From: Oehlia diaphana
Lineage: Eukaryota; Glomeromycota; Glomeromycetes; Glomerales; Glomeraceae
Direction: 5' to 3'
Assembly: GCA_003833135.1 (NCBI GenBank)
Contig: QZLH01000119.1
Coordinates: forward strand, 59,223 to 123,222
DNA: 64,000 bases
Shown here piece after piece: positions 33,881 through 44,311 of the stretch; the stretch's first letter is position 1; each line of letters opens with the position of its first letter. The notes under the pieces are model-generated. The model made no database searches. It was not told where the DNA came from and worked only from the letters and a program-made list of their open reading frames with translations. Position numbers and translations under genes: made by a program.

Positions 33881-34592
33881 TTACAGCTGATTTCATAATG
33901 TACGGGATCACATGTCAAATTTGATGCCGAGAATTTTGTCGGTTGCAATTTAAATAAACACGTGATATCTATTACTCCTAACAGATGATACATTATCTTC
34001 CAAATTGATCAAAATTTGTAATTTTTGTGGTTTCATTTTGAGTAAGCTGTTTGTCTTTAATGGCTTTATTGAGTATATAAATTTTAACAAATTGAGTAAT
34101 AATTTTTTCCGCGATATCTGTTCATACAATTTTTGCATATATTAACATTGCCTGGGGTTGGTGAAAGTTCGATATGTAGAGAAGCATTGACAAAAACCAG
34201 TTGAGAAATTCTATTTCCAATGCAACCTTTTGTTTTGTGGCACCTTTTTGTGTAAGTGGCTTATGGCAAAAATCTACTGTATAGTCACGTTCAATTTTTT
34301 TCTTCCATTCAATTTCTTTTGACTGGCAAGTACAGTTTTGGCCATATAGATTTTTACAATAAGCAAATGGAGCAAATGTTCAATCGAAATGTCAAGGGAT
34401 GATGAGTCATTATTGATGCTCTAAAAAACTATTGATATTGATAAATTCAAGTTAATATACTATGCTGTCTATGCATAATTATTATAGTTATATAAAAAAA
34501 GCTTATTTTATAATGTGCGCGTACACCGACAACCCGGCAACCGACGGCATCAAATTTGTCACGTGTCCCGTACATTATGAAATCAGCTGTAA
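33881..34592 (-). mobile_element. 712-bp TIR element with decayed reading frame
   Basis: The left end TTACAGCTGATTTCATAATG and the right end, read in reverse complement, agree for about 49 bases, through GTACGGGA and CAAATTTGATGCCG, with only a few differences. Between them the minus strand carries coding-like pieces: APFAYCKNLYGQNCTCQ, KKKIERDYTVDFCHKPLTQK and LEIEFLNWFLSMLLYISNFH, then, one base out of frame, a Lys/Leu-rich 62-codon frame (34138-33950). The Cys pattern C-x6-C-x-C may bind metal. The target-site duplication is unclear. It is a non-autonomous or captured-gene DNA transposon. Confidence 0.75.
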
Positions 34593-35504
34593 AAATGAAA
34601 TTGAAAGAGTTTTGTGAAAATTATTAATAAATATAATAAAGGAAGTTTTAAGAAATATAAATGGGTAAAAAATATTCAAGCTCTATATAGCCCAAAGTTT
34701 AAAAAAATCACTCAGTATTCACGTAATAATTTTAAATGCTTTTACCTTTGCCATAATGCTACCGATACCATCTTCATATTTCCTCAATAAATTACCCGAG
34801 GTACGATACAATTGCAAAACAAATGGATAAATAAGTGATAGTTACAAAAAAAAAATGGAAATTTCGATTCGACCAAAATTAAAAAATGATCGTAGAATAA
34901 AAAATAAGTCATATGTTTTTCCTAATCTGGGCTTGTGCGTTCTTCTACAGTTCTTTTTATTATAAACTATAAGTTTCCGCGAAGTTCTCTGTTAAAGATC
35001 ATCCAATTCTGTTATTCAAAAAGAAGATTAATTATGATAATATTATACATGAGTAAATAAAAACTTAAATCTTTCATCTCTGGAAACTTTTGTAAAAAGC
35101 TGCTAATAGACCAACTACTGCGTATATTATGTTCATGGTTATAGTAAAGGAAGCATTTGGCCGATGTAACTTCCAAGCTGGCTGGAACAAAATTTAAACA
35201 AGGTTCAATATCGCATATTATTATAACAAATATTTCTGCTGGTAGAAGCGAAGTTCGTGAAAGCTATATCCTCTTGTTAAACCTTTGGTTGACCAAAAAA
35301 ACTGAAGGTGTAAGTGATACCATTGAATGATCAGAATCAAATGAGTGAAATGACTGAATAAATTAAAGCCAATGACAAATGACCACACTAGTGTTAAGAT
35401 GAACGTAAAGAAAAATTATTTTTTTAATTACTAAACATAAAATTATGAATCAATATACAATAATCAAAGGATAATTTGATGCTAACATGGAATTCAAAGA
35501 CGAG
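34593..35504. other. Intergenic, no gene recognised
   Basis: AT-rich sequence with frames interrupted everywhere. Nothing identified. Confidence 0.4.
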
Positions 35505-36721
35505 CAAACTAAACCTAGTGAAATTATCAGTAATTCAAAGTCTTATTATTACACGTTCTTTTCTTAAAAATATCGACAGTTTACTTTAGCAAGCCTGTTA
35601 TACTGATATGAATGATTTTAATTTATTGAATTCCTGATCTCGATGACGTAATCATTGATGATGACCTTGCAAAGGATCGTATTTTCTGAGGAAGTGGCCG
35701 AAGAGGAGATTGCGGCGGACGTAATGTGGAAGTTGTGATGTGTTGGCCACAGCGCACTCATGTGTATTGTTGCATCATCGATATATATCGATATTGTATT
35801 TGATCTTCTCAAGATCTAAATTTTCTTATTTGCCATTTAACACATATTTGGAAATAGTTTTTGAGGGGTAATAAGTACATTTCCTGATCGAAATAATAAA
35901 TGTGGTAACAAAAGATTGAGATTTATCAGCGCAATTAGTAATAAAAATGTTTATATTATATTACAAAATTTATTTTTTTTATTTAAAAAAAAAATGAATA
36001 TATAAAATGAAAAATAAAAATTGTTAATTAATAATATAATAAGGAAAAAGAAAGGGAAGGTTCTTTTAAAGAATAATAAAAACGAAAATAAAAATAAATT
36101 ATAAAATAAATGAATAGATAAATAATTTTAATATATTGTATAATGTATATAGTAATTCATATTCAAATGTCAAGATTGTTCATAGTTATTGTATTTCAGC
36201 TTTTTCATACCAAGAAACAGCTATTTTTAAATCTTTTTTAGTACCTATTCCTTAACTATAACAATATGTAGTAACTGTGTCCACTTTTAATAGTAGAGGA
36301 AATATTGGATTTTCGTTTAAAAATAATCAACAAGATTTTGTAATCAATCGTAAGATACTTACTTCCCCGTTTACATTTTTATTTACTGTTTTTAAATAAT
36401 TATACGGAATTTTAATTGAAGGTTTGAAATTTAAAGATTTTTTAACATCTTTATTAAATTCCGTAAATTTCGTACGATTGGGTCGGTCACACATTATAAA
36501 TTTCTTATTAGTAATTTAAATTATTTGAATTGTTTGAACTTATGAAAGAGATAAGTTTAAAAGTAAATCTGTAACTGTGTCAAGGAGGATTCTTTAAGAT
36601 TTTAATAATAAAGAGCACGCTGATCTGAAATTTCTTTTAAATAAAAATTTATCATACATAAACGTTATCGCCCGATAGATAATCTTGATAATCTAAAAAA
36701 TTTGGGTATGATCACAATGGT
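35505..36721. repeat. Segmental duplication, left copy
   Basis: Two parts match the region 44312-45736. Bases about 35785-36721 match 44795-45736 in direct orientation, including the runs ATCAGCGCAATTAGTAAT and GTTATCGCCCGAT. Bases about 35505-35784 match 44312-44560 in inverted orientation; both encode DDATIHM..LWPTHH, then ITSAAISSSA, then SEN. The copies differ by small indels. The junction between the two parts lies near 35780. Confidence 0.85.
36186..36494 (-). pseudogene. Sel1-like repeat protein fragment, left copy
   Basis: A 44-codon exon (36494-36363) starts MCDRPNRTKFTEFNKD and ends at an AA|GTAAGT donor. Below it, in the last part of the duplication, GIGTKKDLKIAVSWYEKAE matches one Sel1 repeat (family G-x-G-x-x-K-D-x-x-x-A-x-x-W-Y-x-K-A-A). 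A stop (TAA) stands directly before the repeat where the family has a coding residue. Sel1 repeats form alpha-solenoids, and in these fungi often accompany kinase domains; none is visible here. The second copy at 45206-45508 shares the same stop, so the gene was dead before it was duplicated. Confidence 0.6.
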
Positions 36722-38689
36722 ATAGTAGTGATGAAGTTATCGATTTCATATGTTGAATCTGTCCAACAATGATCCTCACTAGCATCAAAATGTTTCCCTC
36801 TGAAAACTTGGTAAAAATTCACAGAATAATAAGTTCTTTCGCATCATCAAATAAAGTGCTGCAGATTATTTGTTTTTTAATAAATGTAGTAATTAAATAT
36901 TCTTTATCTTTAACATTTTAAATTATCTAATACCAATTACACCAATTTGAAGTGGAAAATTCAACAGATTTTTGAAAACATCTGATTTTGGTATAGTGGT
37001 ATTACGAAAATAATGCAATCGAGTATTGAGAATCTCGGATTGAATTAGAAATCAGAAGATCCATTAAAAAAGGAAACCATGGATCCAAATTGCCATCATT
37101 TAACTACAAAAAAAGAATAATGATTAGACAAATATAATAGATTATATACTGAAGGATTTAAAATAAATACTGCGGATCAGTTTATAATAAGGCTTCCAAT
37201 TTACTTAAAATTATTTAGTTTAAACGTCACAAATTTAAAGATTTACCAAAATTTCGTCATATAACATTTCCTCCCAAGAAAGAGAGTATCCGCTCATACA
37301 TAACTATATTAGTAGTGCAATTATGGATGATAGCACCTTTGAATGGATAGACCTTAAAGGCCAAGCCAACTTGTAAAGCAAACGTGTGTCGAGGAAAGTA
37401 TATCAATATATAACAGATAAAATTAATTTACCATCAAGACGCGATGAGAAGCCATTCGACAGTCATTCAATTCTTAATAAATTTGTTTATATACAATAAT
37501 TGGACGAAACCGTTTTATAACATTTTATATAATGAAATTTTAAGGACTGTCCATAAGCACTGGTCGAAGTAGTATGGTTTCCACTATGGAAACCTTTGTG
37601 AACGTGATTGAAATTTGTATTTGCATAATATCTCCATAATAAACTGGAAACTTCATTGAAATCTGGCGTAAACCATGTAAATTGGACAAAATTATAATAG
37701 TATAAACTTCAGTTCGTGTAAACCATCGACCTGTGAAGTGTCCATGATATAATTGATATTCTAATACACATTCAACCTATTCAACTTAAATAAGTAAAAA
37801 ACAAACAAATGTTTTGAGCCAAAATAAAAACAAAATATTAAGCTTGGAATTGCTTTAAATTCACCTGCCTATAAGAACCTGTTTTAAAAGGATTACCTAA
37901 ATATGAAAATAAATTCATGAAAAATGGCTAAAAATAATTAATTTGATAAGAAGAAAATGTTCAACATTAATTTAAATATTCCCTACCTGCTCTTGTAGAA
38001 TAAAGGATATCATTTGTTGTGATTATTTATTTTCTGCTTTCTATAAAATTTGATTCTAGTTGGTAGTTACTGCTAGCAATTTTTTTCTCATCAACTTAAT
38101 TTTGACTTCTATCCAAAGTAGTATTCTTGAAAAACGATTGTTGTATTTCGATTTACTTTTTTAATTTAGACTCTTTACCGAATAGTCATCGACGAATCGA
38201 ACTGAAATTATGCGGCTGAATTCTTAAAAATTTGGATAATTAAAGATAATATTAATAATAATAGCGGAAAAATAATTTGATAAACCGAATTCATTATAGG
38301 CAGCTGTGGCTGTGGCCATCACTGCGGCTTCTTGTTAAAAAAAGTGCTTGTTCTATTAAATGCATAATATAACTGAACAAACCAGAGTTTGCTGGATTAA
38401 GTTCAGAGTATTCGTAGTTGTAGGCAGGATTATGGATGTAGTTTTTATTTGAGTTTTTTATTTATCCACAGTGTTAATCACCAATAAAGTGGCTTAGGAT
38501 CGGATAGTATTGGTTTATAAATAGTTTAACTATCATATAAAAAAGTTTACCTGTTAATAATTCTTGCCGCAATAATGAACTGATATCTTTATCTGGAAAT
38601 CATTCACTACTTTGTTTTGCTACTTCTTTTGCTAATATAAAATTAGGTTTCTTTTGTGTAATTAATAATACTATTTTCAAAAATGACCA
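36722..38689. other. Repeat-rich spacer with coding traces
   Basis: On the minus strand next to the duplication (36715-36830) a short open piece reads FRGKHFDASEDHCWTDSTYE, perhaps the upstream part of the Sel1-type gene. The rest, to 38.7 kb, has no recognisable frame on either strand. Confidence 0.35.
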
Positions 38690-39190
38690 GTTGTTTTTCA
38701 TAAAATAGGACCTTTTACGATGGGACATTAATAACTTAAGTAAGTTCTAGTACTATAAAGTGAACCCTACATGCTGAAGGCTTTTATGGTCATACTGGTA
38801 GAAAAAAGTTAGAATGGTGTTATGATTGGATTCTGAGTGGGATACAATAATATGGAATGATGAATCTCATTTTTTTATTATTCCAAAATGATGCTCATAA
38901 TTGGTTTGGGCATCATATCCTCATGAAAAATATGATGTAAGTTGTAATTTCTACAGTAAAATCAGGAAATCAAGGTGTGGGTGTTTCACAAAAAATAAGA
39001 TTAGACCTTTAATTCAAAAATAATGGGTTCTATATATTGAGATTTTAAAATAATCTACTGCCTTATATTGATAAATTTGATTTGGAAAATATGCTCCACA
39101 TCCAAAAAACCTTGATTAATGGTTGTTTTGGAGGAAAAGTGGAATGAAATTGAACTAGGAAATTTAGAAAATTTAGCATAACTGATAAAG
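38690..39190 (+). mobile_element. Tc1/mariner transposase relic
   Basis: Decayed frames give the landmarks of a DD34E-type transposase in order: RTLHAEGFYGHTGRKK (about 38765), IIWNDESHFFII (about 38846; the family has WSDESxF with the catalytic Asp), WASYPHEKYD, TVKSGNQGVGVF (where the family has GxGSVMVWG), YIEILK then LPYIDKFDLENM, and EEKWNEIELGNLENL at the end (family NLWxxLE...). Stops and frameshifts are frequent. Terminal repeats were not located. Confidence 0.7.
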
Positions 39191-39429
39191 CATAATAGAT
39201 AGCAATTGTTATTCAACTAAATATTAATTTTTTAATAAAAAATTTGTAAAATTTGTGATAATTTTAGAGTGATCAAATACTTTTGACTGGAAAATGTACT
39301 TTGTGTTATGAGTTCATTAAATTTTTGCTAAAATATACTAATTTTTCTTGTTACTTATCATTTATAAAATTTTCAAATGTCAGGATTCAGGAATGAACAA
39401 ATTTTTGAAAAAGTTATTAATATATGCAC

Positions 39430-39563
39430 AATATGGCTTAGACATATAATATGGCTTAGTGTAGTATGACAGAATAGTATGGGCTTAGCATAATATAGTA
39501 GTTTAACATATCATAGTTTAGCATATTATGAGCTTATGGCTTAGCATAGGCTTAGTATAATGT
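39430..39563 (+). repeat. Degenerate tandem repeat of TATGGCTTAGCATAATA
   Basis: Eight or so variants of the word ATGGCTTAGCATAATATG occur within 134 bp, and two more at 40038-40081. Units vary in length, so it is a decayed minisatellite. Confidence 0.75.
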
Positions 39564-39599
39564 GAGAAGTGGACAGTACTAGATTTATAGGTTTGTTCA

Positions 39600-40290
39600 A
39601 ATATTATTAGAGAAATTTAGAAACTCAGTAAAATAATAATGACCTCTAACTATATTAAAAAAAGGAAAATGATTCTAATAAATAAATTTTAACTTTATAA
39701 AAAGATTTTATAGAATCTAAGAAAAATTTATAGAATCATTAGAACCATTTTAAGATGACTTTACTATTAGAGTTATTTAATTTAATGGTTATAAAAATGT
39801 AAAAAATTTTTTGAAAAACTCCAACTGAATAAATTAGGTTTATTTCAAAGAAACCCGGACACGTGTCATTTTTCTGAAAAATTTATTTTAGAGATAATAA
39901 ATGAATAAAAATAATAAACATCAAAAATCAATAATAAACATCAAAAATTATTGCCAGTTAAAACCCATTAGCTTTGAGGTTTCTGTTTCTAATTAGTTGT
40001 CGCTTGGCCTCAAGTTGAACTGAACCAGATTAATAACCCTAGGCTTAGCATAATATGGCTTAAAAATATGGCTTAGAAGTTACTATTTTTAGAAGAATGA
40101 TTTTCTTAAAGTACTTTAGAACTTATGAAAAATCACGAGTTATTGTAAACATTTTAATTACTAATTATCACATAATGTCATAATCCAATAATTTTGTATA
40201 ACCATACCATTACAACAAATCTAAATAAATTGTGTAATATAACAATAATATCAATAAAAGAAAAGTTTTATTTTTATTTTTATAATATAG
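39600..40290. other. Intergenic, ends at a splice acceptor
   Basis: AT-rich spacer. It ends with a pyrimidine-rich tract and ATAG at 40287-40290, which opens the next coding block. Confidence 0.4.
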
Positions 40291-41483
40291 ATAAGACAGG
40301 CGATATCAAAGAATTCTCTGATGCCCCACAAACTGACTTTTCTGAAAACAAACTGCAGAAATACGTGCCAGAAATCCAGATAGCGTCAACATCTAGCACC
40401 TCTGGAATGGATGAACCTTCTCAAACTGATGAACAAACAGTTGCAAAACCTGAGCCTGTGGCCAATTCCAATCTGAAACCTTCTCAGACGCCCCAAAAAG
40501 GTAAAGAAGTCGTACCTCAATAGGATTCATGCCTACAATCATCCCAGCCAGAGCGCATCATGAAGGGTGTTTCAAAAAAGGGCAATCACCCTCAGTGGAG
40601 ACACCAGTAGGTTCGTAACTATCCTGGACAAAAATAAGCACAACACACTAACATTCTGCGGTAGGATGAAACTGAACCTGTGAATGAGCGAAAAAATTTG
40701 AAGATGACCCCGAGGATATATAGATATGACTGTATGAGAAAAATTGATCAGGAACGGAAAAAAGTTGGCAGCACCTTCGGCCATCAAAAAAAAAACGTGA
40801 AAGCATTCAATCGATCGCCTCGCTTTTCACCACATCATACCATTCTCCTTGAGTATGCTAATAAGTGTAATGAGAATAAGCACATTCATTTTGCCTACCA
40901 GCCTGCATAAATATTATTTAAATTAAAGTTTTAATTGCACAGTACTGATAGAATTAGATTGTTGAAGAACCTAATCTTCATTCGGGAATGAGCCCTGATG
41001 AACTTGCATCTAAATTACTTGAACTTCTAACAGTCAGAGTGAGAAGAGTACAGAATCGGAAAGGAGGTGTGGTGAATGTATGTCAAGTTTTGCAAGAAGA
41101 AAGTATTGAAAAGTTGGTTCGGTGTATTGTTCAGGACAATCTTAGTGAAATGGAAGTAAAAGCAATACGCAAAGTTTTAGTTGAATTAGCCTACCTCATT
41201 TTTAGTCCTGACTCATCACGCCTCTCCAGACTTCGAAGAGAATTATGAGATATATATATATTAAGCTTAACGCTTCAGAAAAAATACTTTTCTTTTTGGT
41301 TTTCATTAGCTACACAGGTTATATTAGAATCTAACATAGCAGAAGCGCTTACGTTGTAAAATGAGTACATTAATTAATTATTCAGACCATTTTGCGTTAG
41401 AATCAGTTAAGAAAAGATGGCTACGATGTATCTAGTAAACCTGATTTACAGGCTCTTGCTGATGCAATGATAATGCTCTGTAG

Positions 41484-42052
41484 TTACAGCTATTTGCAAA
41501 AATAAACAGTAATTCATTTTTTCTCTGAAGATTCATACGCAGTCATACACAAAGATTATTATTGATCGGCAGTAATTCCAGCCCAATTATAATTTTGGCC
41601 AGAATTATAAAATGCTATGCTAGGACCCCGAACAATATATAAATAGGTCATAGGAAATTGGCAAAATTTTACTATTAGCTCTACACATTTTTTCAGGGCC
41701 AGAATTATGATAATATCAGTCAGTTACTAAATAAAGTAATTATTTTAGCCTATTCTACGCGTTATTTCTTATTACCTATTTCAGTATTGCTCGGGGTCCT
41801 GCTATGCTGATCAAATCCTTTTTTGGCAATAGCCATTACACAATTTTTCCAAAAAAATGAAAATTTCCTTTTTAGAACTTATTTAACATAAATTTCCTAA
41901 AATGTAAATTATAATTCTGGTCAAATTTATAATTTGGCCAGAATTATGCCGATCAATTATGCTCTTGTGCGTATGACTGCATATGACTGCATATGAAACT
42001 TTGGAGCATGAATTGGGTGGTCTGTTATTTTTATTTTTGCAAATAGCTGTAA
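41484..42052. mobile_element. 569-bp hairpin-like MITE inside the recombinase-like gene
   Basis: The termini TTACAGCTATTTGCAAAAAT and its complement (right end 42030-42052) are near-perfect. Further inside, several more pairs are inverted: CATACGCAGTCATAC / GTATGACTGCATATG, ATTGATCGGCA / TGCCGATCAAT, and GCTAGGACCCCGA / TCGGGGTCCTGC. Almost the whole element could therefore fold on itself. It also contains several GGCCAGAATTAT words. It is placed between MIMLC and SLQISDG of the host frame. Confidence 0.8.
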
Positions 42053-42213
42053 AAGTTTACAAATTTCTGATGGGAGTGCAACTGGCTATGTGAAACATCG
42101 AGGTCAGGTTATGCATTTAATTCAATAGAAAAAAATGAGCTGAACAGTTACTTAAATGGATACAAGATACAAATTCATCTGGGCAGTTAAAAGATCCTGG
42201 TATACCTGGTATA

Positions 42214-42415
42214 GGAGGAATTGGAATAGATTAATCGAAAATTGACAAAACAAAATAAAATTGATTCTCAAGAATCGATTTTACTAATTAACCTGACTCT
42301 AAAGTAATTTTTATGCCGGATTATTTTTACTGAAATTAGAAATTGATTCAAAAGTCAGGTTGGTCATTTATAAAAAAAATCTTGAAAAGATTCAATTTTC
42401 GATTCCAATCCCCAG
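42214..42415. mobile_element. 202-bp hAT-like MITE inside the recombinase-like gene
   Basis: Both sides carry CCTGGTAT (42206-42213 and 42416-42423), an 8-bp duplication as produced by hAT transposases. The ends contain GGAATTGGAAT and ATTCCAATCCCC as inverted repeats, followed by ATCGAAAATTGA / TCAATTTTCGAT. The internal palindrome GATTCTCAAGAATC lies near 42273. It interrupts the host gene directly after GIPGIGG. Confidence 0.75.
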
Positions 42416-42640
42416 CCTGGTATTAGATTAACTCCATCAATATTTACGAAATATAGGAGCTGTATGCAGTAGTAACACATGGAGCTACAGATTTGTCGAA
42501 TACTATAACTATTGCATCTAAAGCTTTAAGGCATTGTCCTAGAAAGCATACCTCTCCTGCGCAAAATTACGCTATAGTCAATTATCGCAGAAGAGGGATA
42601 CCTTATGATCAAGCAAAACCAATCAAACTCTTTGACAAAA

Positions 42641-43389
42641 ACTAACCACGACTGCATTAAATGAAATTTGTAGTCATTTAGTATTAACAATTTGGATTTA
42701 GCGAGAAGACATTCACTTATGTAATGGTACCGGTCCGGATCAGTGATCGTTGAACCGGAGCTGTGATCATCATCTCGAAAGATTTTTTCTGAGCCACAAA
42801 TTGTGTAACTTCTATGCGACATATTAATTTTTGCATATAATCAAAAGAACTTATGCAACCATACCTCTATCTTTTTTTCTATACAAACAAGAAAATGCTT
42901 TGTTGCGACATTGTGCTGACCCCAATCACCTTTGGCGTATTGATAAAAATAGATGTTTTGCATATCCTGAGAAATTTAAGATTACGAAAAATCATGCTCC
43001 TGCAGAAATATTAGAAATATTTATTAAGAAAGGTGTCAGGACCTACCCTTTAAGTTAATATTAAGTTACGAAGAGCTGAATATTTCGCAATTTCCAAGAT
43101 CTACACGAGTTATCCAACTTTGAGTCTTGCAGTGGAGATCGCTAAACTAAAAGGAATCAAGATTCTGATTTCATGACCTTTAAAGGTTTCTTGGCATCAT
43201 ATGATAATGATAATCATCTTCCTTATCTTTGGTGTTTGGTAGAATGAGATATAAAGTTTCAATGATCAGTCAACCTTCCCGCGAATAAATAAGATGCGTA
43301 TATGAAAATGTTATTTTAATAGTAAAATGTTTCAAAGCTTCTTTGCATCCATATAAACAAAAATCTATTTATAGTGGGCCTTTATATTT
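42641..43389 (+). other. Coding-like debris, unidentified
   Basis: An open piece at 42831-43058 encodes ENALLRHCADPNHLWRIDKN and FKITKNHAPAEILEIFIKKG, and one at about 43070-43170 encodes LAVEIAKLKGIKI. They look like fragments of a real protein but I do not recognise it. The minus frame at 42526-42822 overlaps and is judged a shadow. Confidence 0.3.
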
Positions 43390-43738
43390 AGGAAAAACAA
43401 AATGCCAGGAATCCTACTTAATTGTCTTGCTATTCCAAGTGATTTGGTCGGGAATATCAGGTTCAACATATCGTTATAGTTAGGATTGATGACAAAGAAC
43501 CTATTCATTTTCTCTGAAAAGAAATTAAAAAAGCATACGCGCTCCTATTTGATAATATTTTGATTACTAAATTTGAATTCTATTCAATTAACTATACAGA
43601 CAGTGTTAAAGCAAAGCAATATTTACAAGCCTAAATGAAAAGTGGCCTAAGATTTCCAAATGTTTTCCAAGGACATACCTGAAAAGGACATTCATGTTAT
43701 AGTCTATCTAGATATCCCAACATCTGCACCTGATAGTT
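43390..43738 (+). pseudogene. Crinkler (CRN)-like N-terminal header, decayed
   Basis: In one frame IVRIDDKEPIHFL, a stop, then KEIKKAYALLFDNILITKF and EFYSINYTDSVKAKQYL. After a frame change, MFSKDIPEKDIHVIVYLDIP ends PTSAPDS and a stop (43736-43738). The pattern (ID..E.I..LKKEIKKA...FD.I...KL.L+.I.., then P.K.IH+IV) is the ubiquitin-like header that precedes varied C-terminal effector domains in CRN proteins of oomycetes and of arbuscular mycorrhizal fungi. Two in-frame stops and one frameshift show it is a relic. No C-terminal effector domain is visible. Confidence 0.55.
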
Positions 43739-44311
43739 AGGAATATTTTGGTCTTTTGTATACTATAAGTTAGCTTCCAGCAAAAAAATAAAGCATTGAT
43801 ACTGTTCTTGATGAATACTCGATAAATATCTTGTGATGATGCAATATTTGTGTAACATAAAATCCCCAGAAATACTTTAATTTCACACCAATCAATCACT
43901 CCAAATATAACATATTTTTATCTGAGCAAAACAGCCTATAAAAGCACTACTATGTCTGAAATTAATATGCCTGCTTCAACTACTGCTACTGGAAATGATG
44001 AGCTCACATTAGCAGATTTGACAATGATGACTTGGAAATAATGTGAAAGCAGAAGGTTAATGGCCGTGACTTTCTCAATTTGATCCAAGAAGTCTGCGAA
44101 ATATCAAACGCTGCGTAATGGTGCGAAGAAGAGGGTGAGGATAGAGGGTTATCGTTCAAAAAATAATCGAGCTTTACATGATGAATTCGTAGTCTCAAAT
44201 TAGTAATGCTGTTGATCATTTTTGAAAAGACTTAAACCTTTTGCAGGATATTTTAACGCATCCAATATTGCATTATATTCTAATACACCGAATTCTTCTG
44301 ACCGAGAAAAG
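43739..44311. other. Intergenic, no gene recognised
   Basis: Mixed composition, broken frames in all directions. Nothing identified. Confidence 0.4.

Larger units (their letters stand above)
40291..42640 (+). pseudogene. Tyrosine-recombinase-like (Crypton-type?) gene, broken and invaded
   Basis: An exon after TATAATATAG starts DKTGDIKEFSDAPQTDF and encodes a disordered Gln/Pro/Ser/Thr region to a stop at 40521. Continuing in other frames: KGNHPQWRHQ, NERKNLKMTPRIYRYDCMRK (40684), SPDELASKLLELLTVRVRR (40991) with EVKAIRKVLVELAYLIFSPD, GYDVSSKPDLQALADAMIML (41424), ISDGSATGYVKHRGQ (42070), DPGIPGIGG (42193), THGATDLSNTITIASKALRH (42475) and HTSPAQNYAIVNYRRRG. From memory this order equals a large repeated protein family of Rhizophagus. 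The end, H-x-L-R-H...H-T...N-Y, resembles box II of tyrosine recombinases; that assignment is inference. Two MITEs (41484-42052, 42214-42415) split it, and frameshifts add to the damage. Confidence 0.6.

Noticed and set aside
42526..42822. 98-codon minus-strand frame
   Set aside because: The plus strand here encodes the HTSPAQNY end of the recombinase-like gene, so the minus frame is a shadow.
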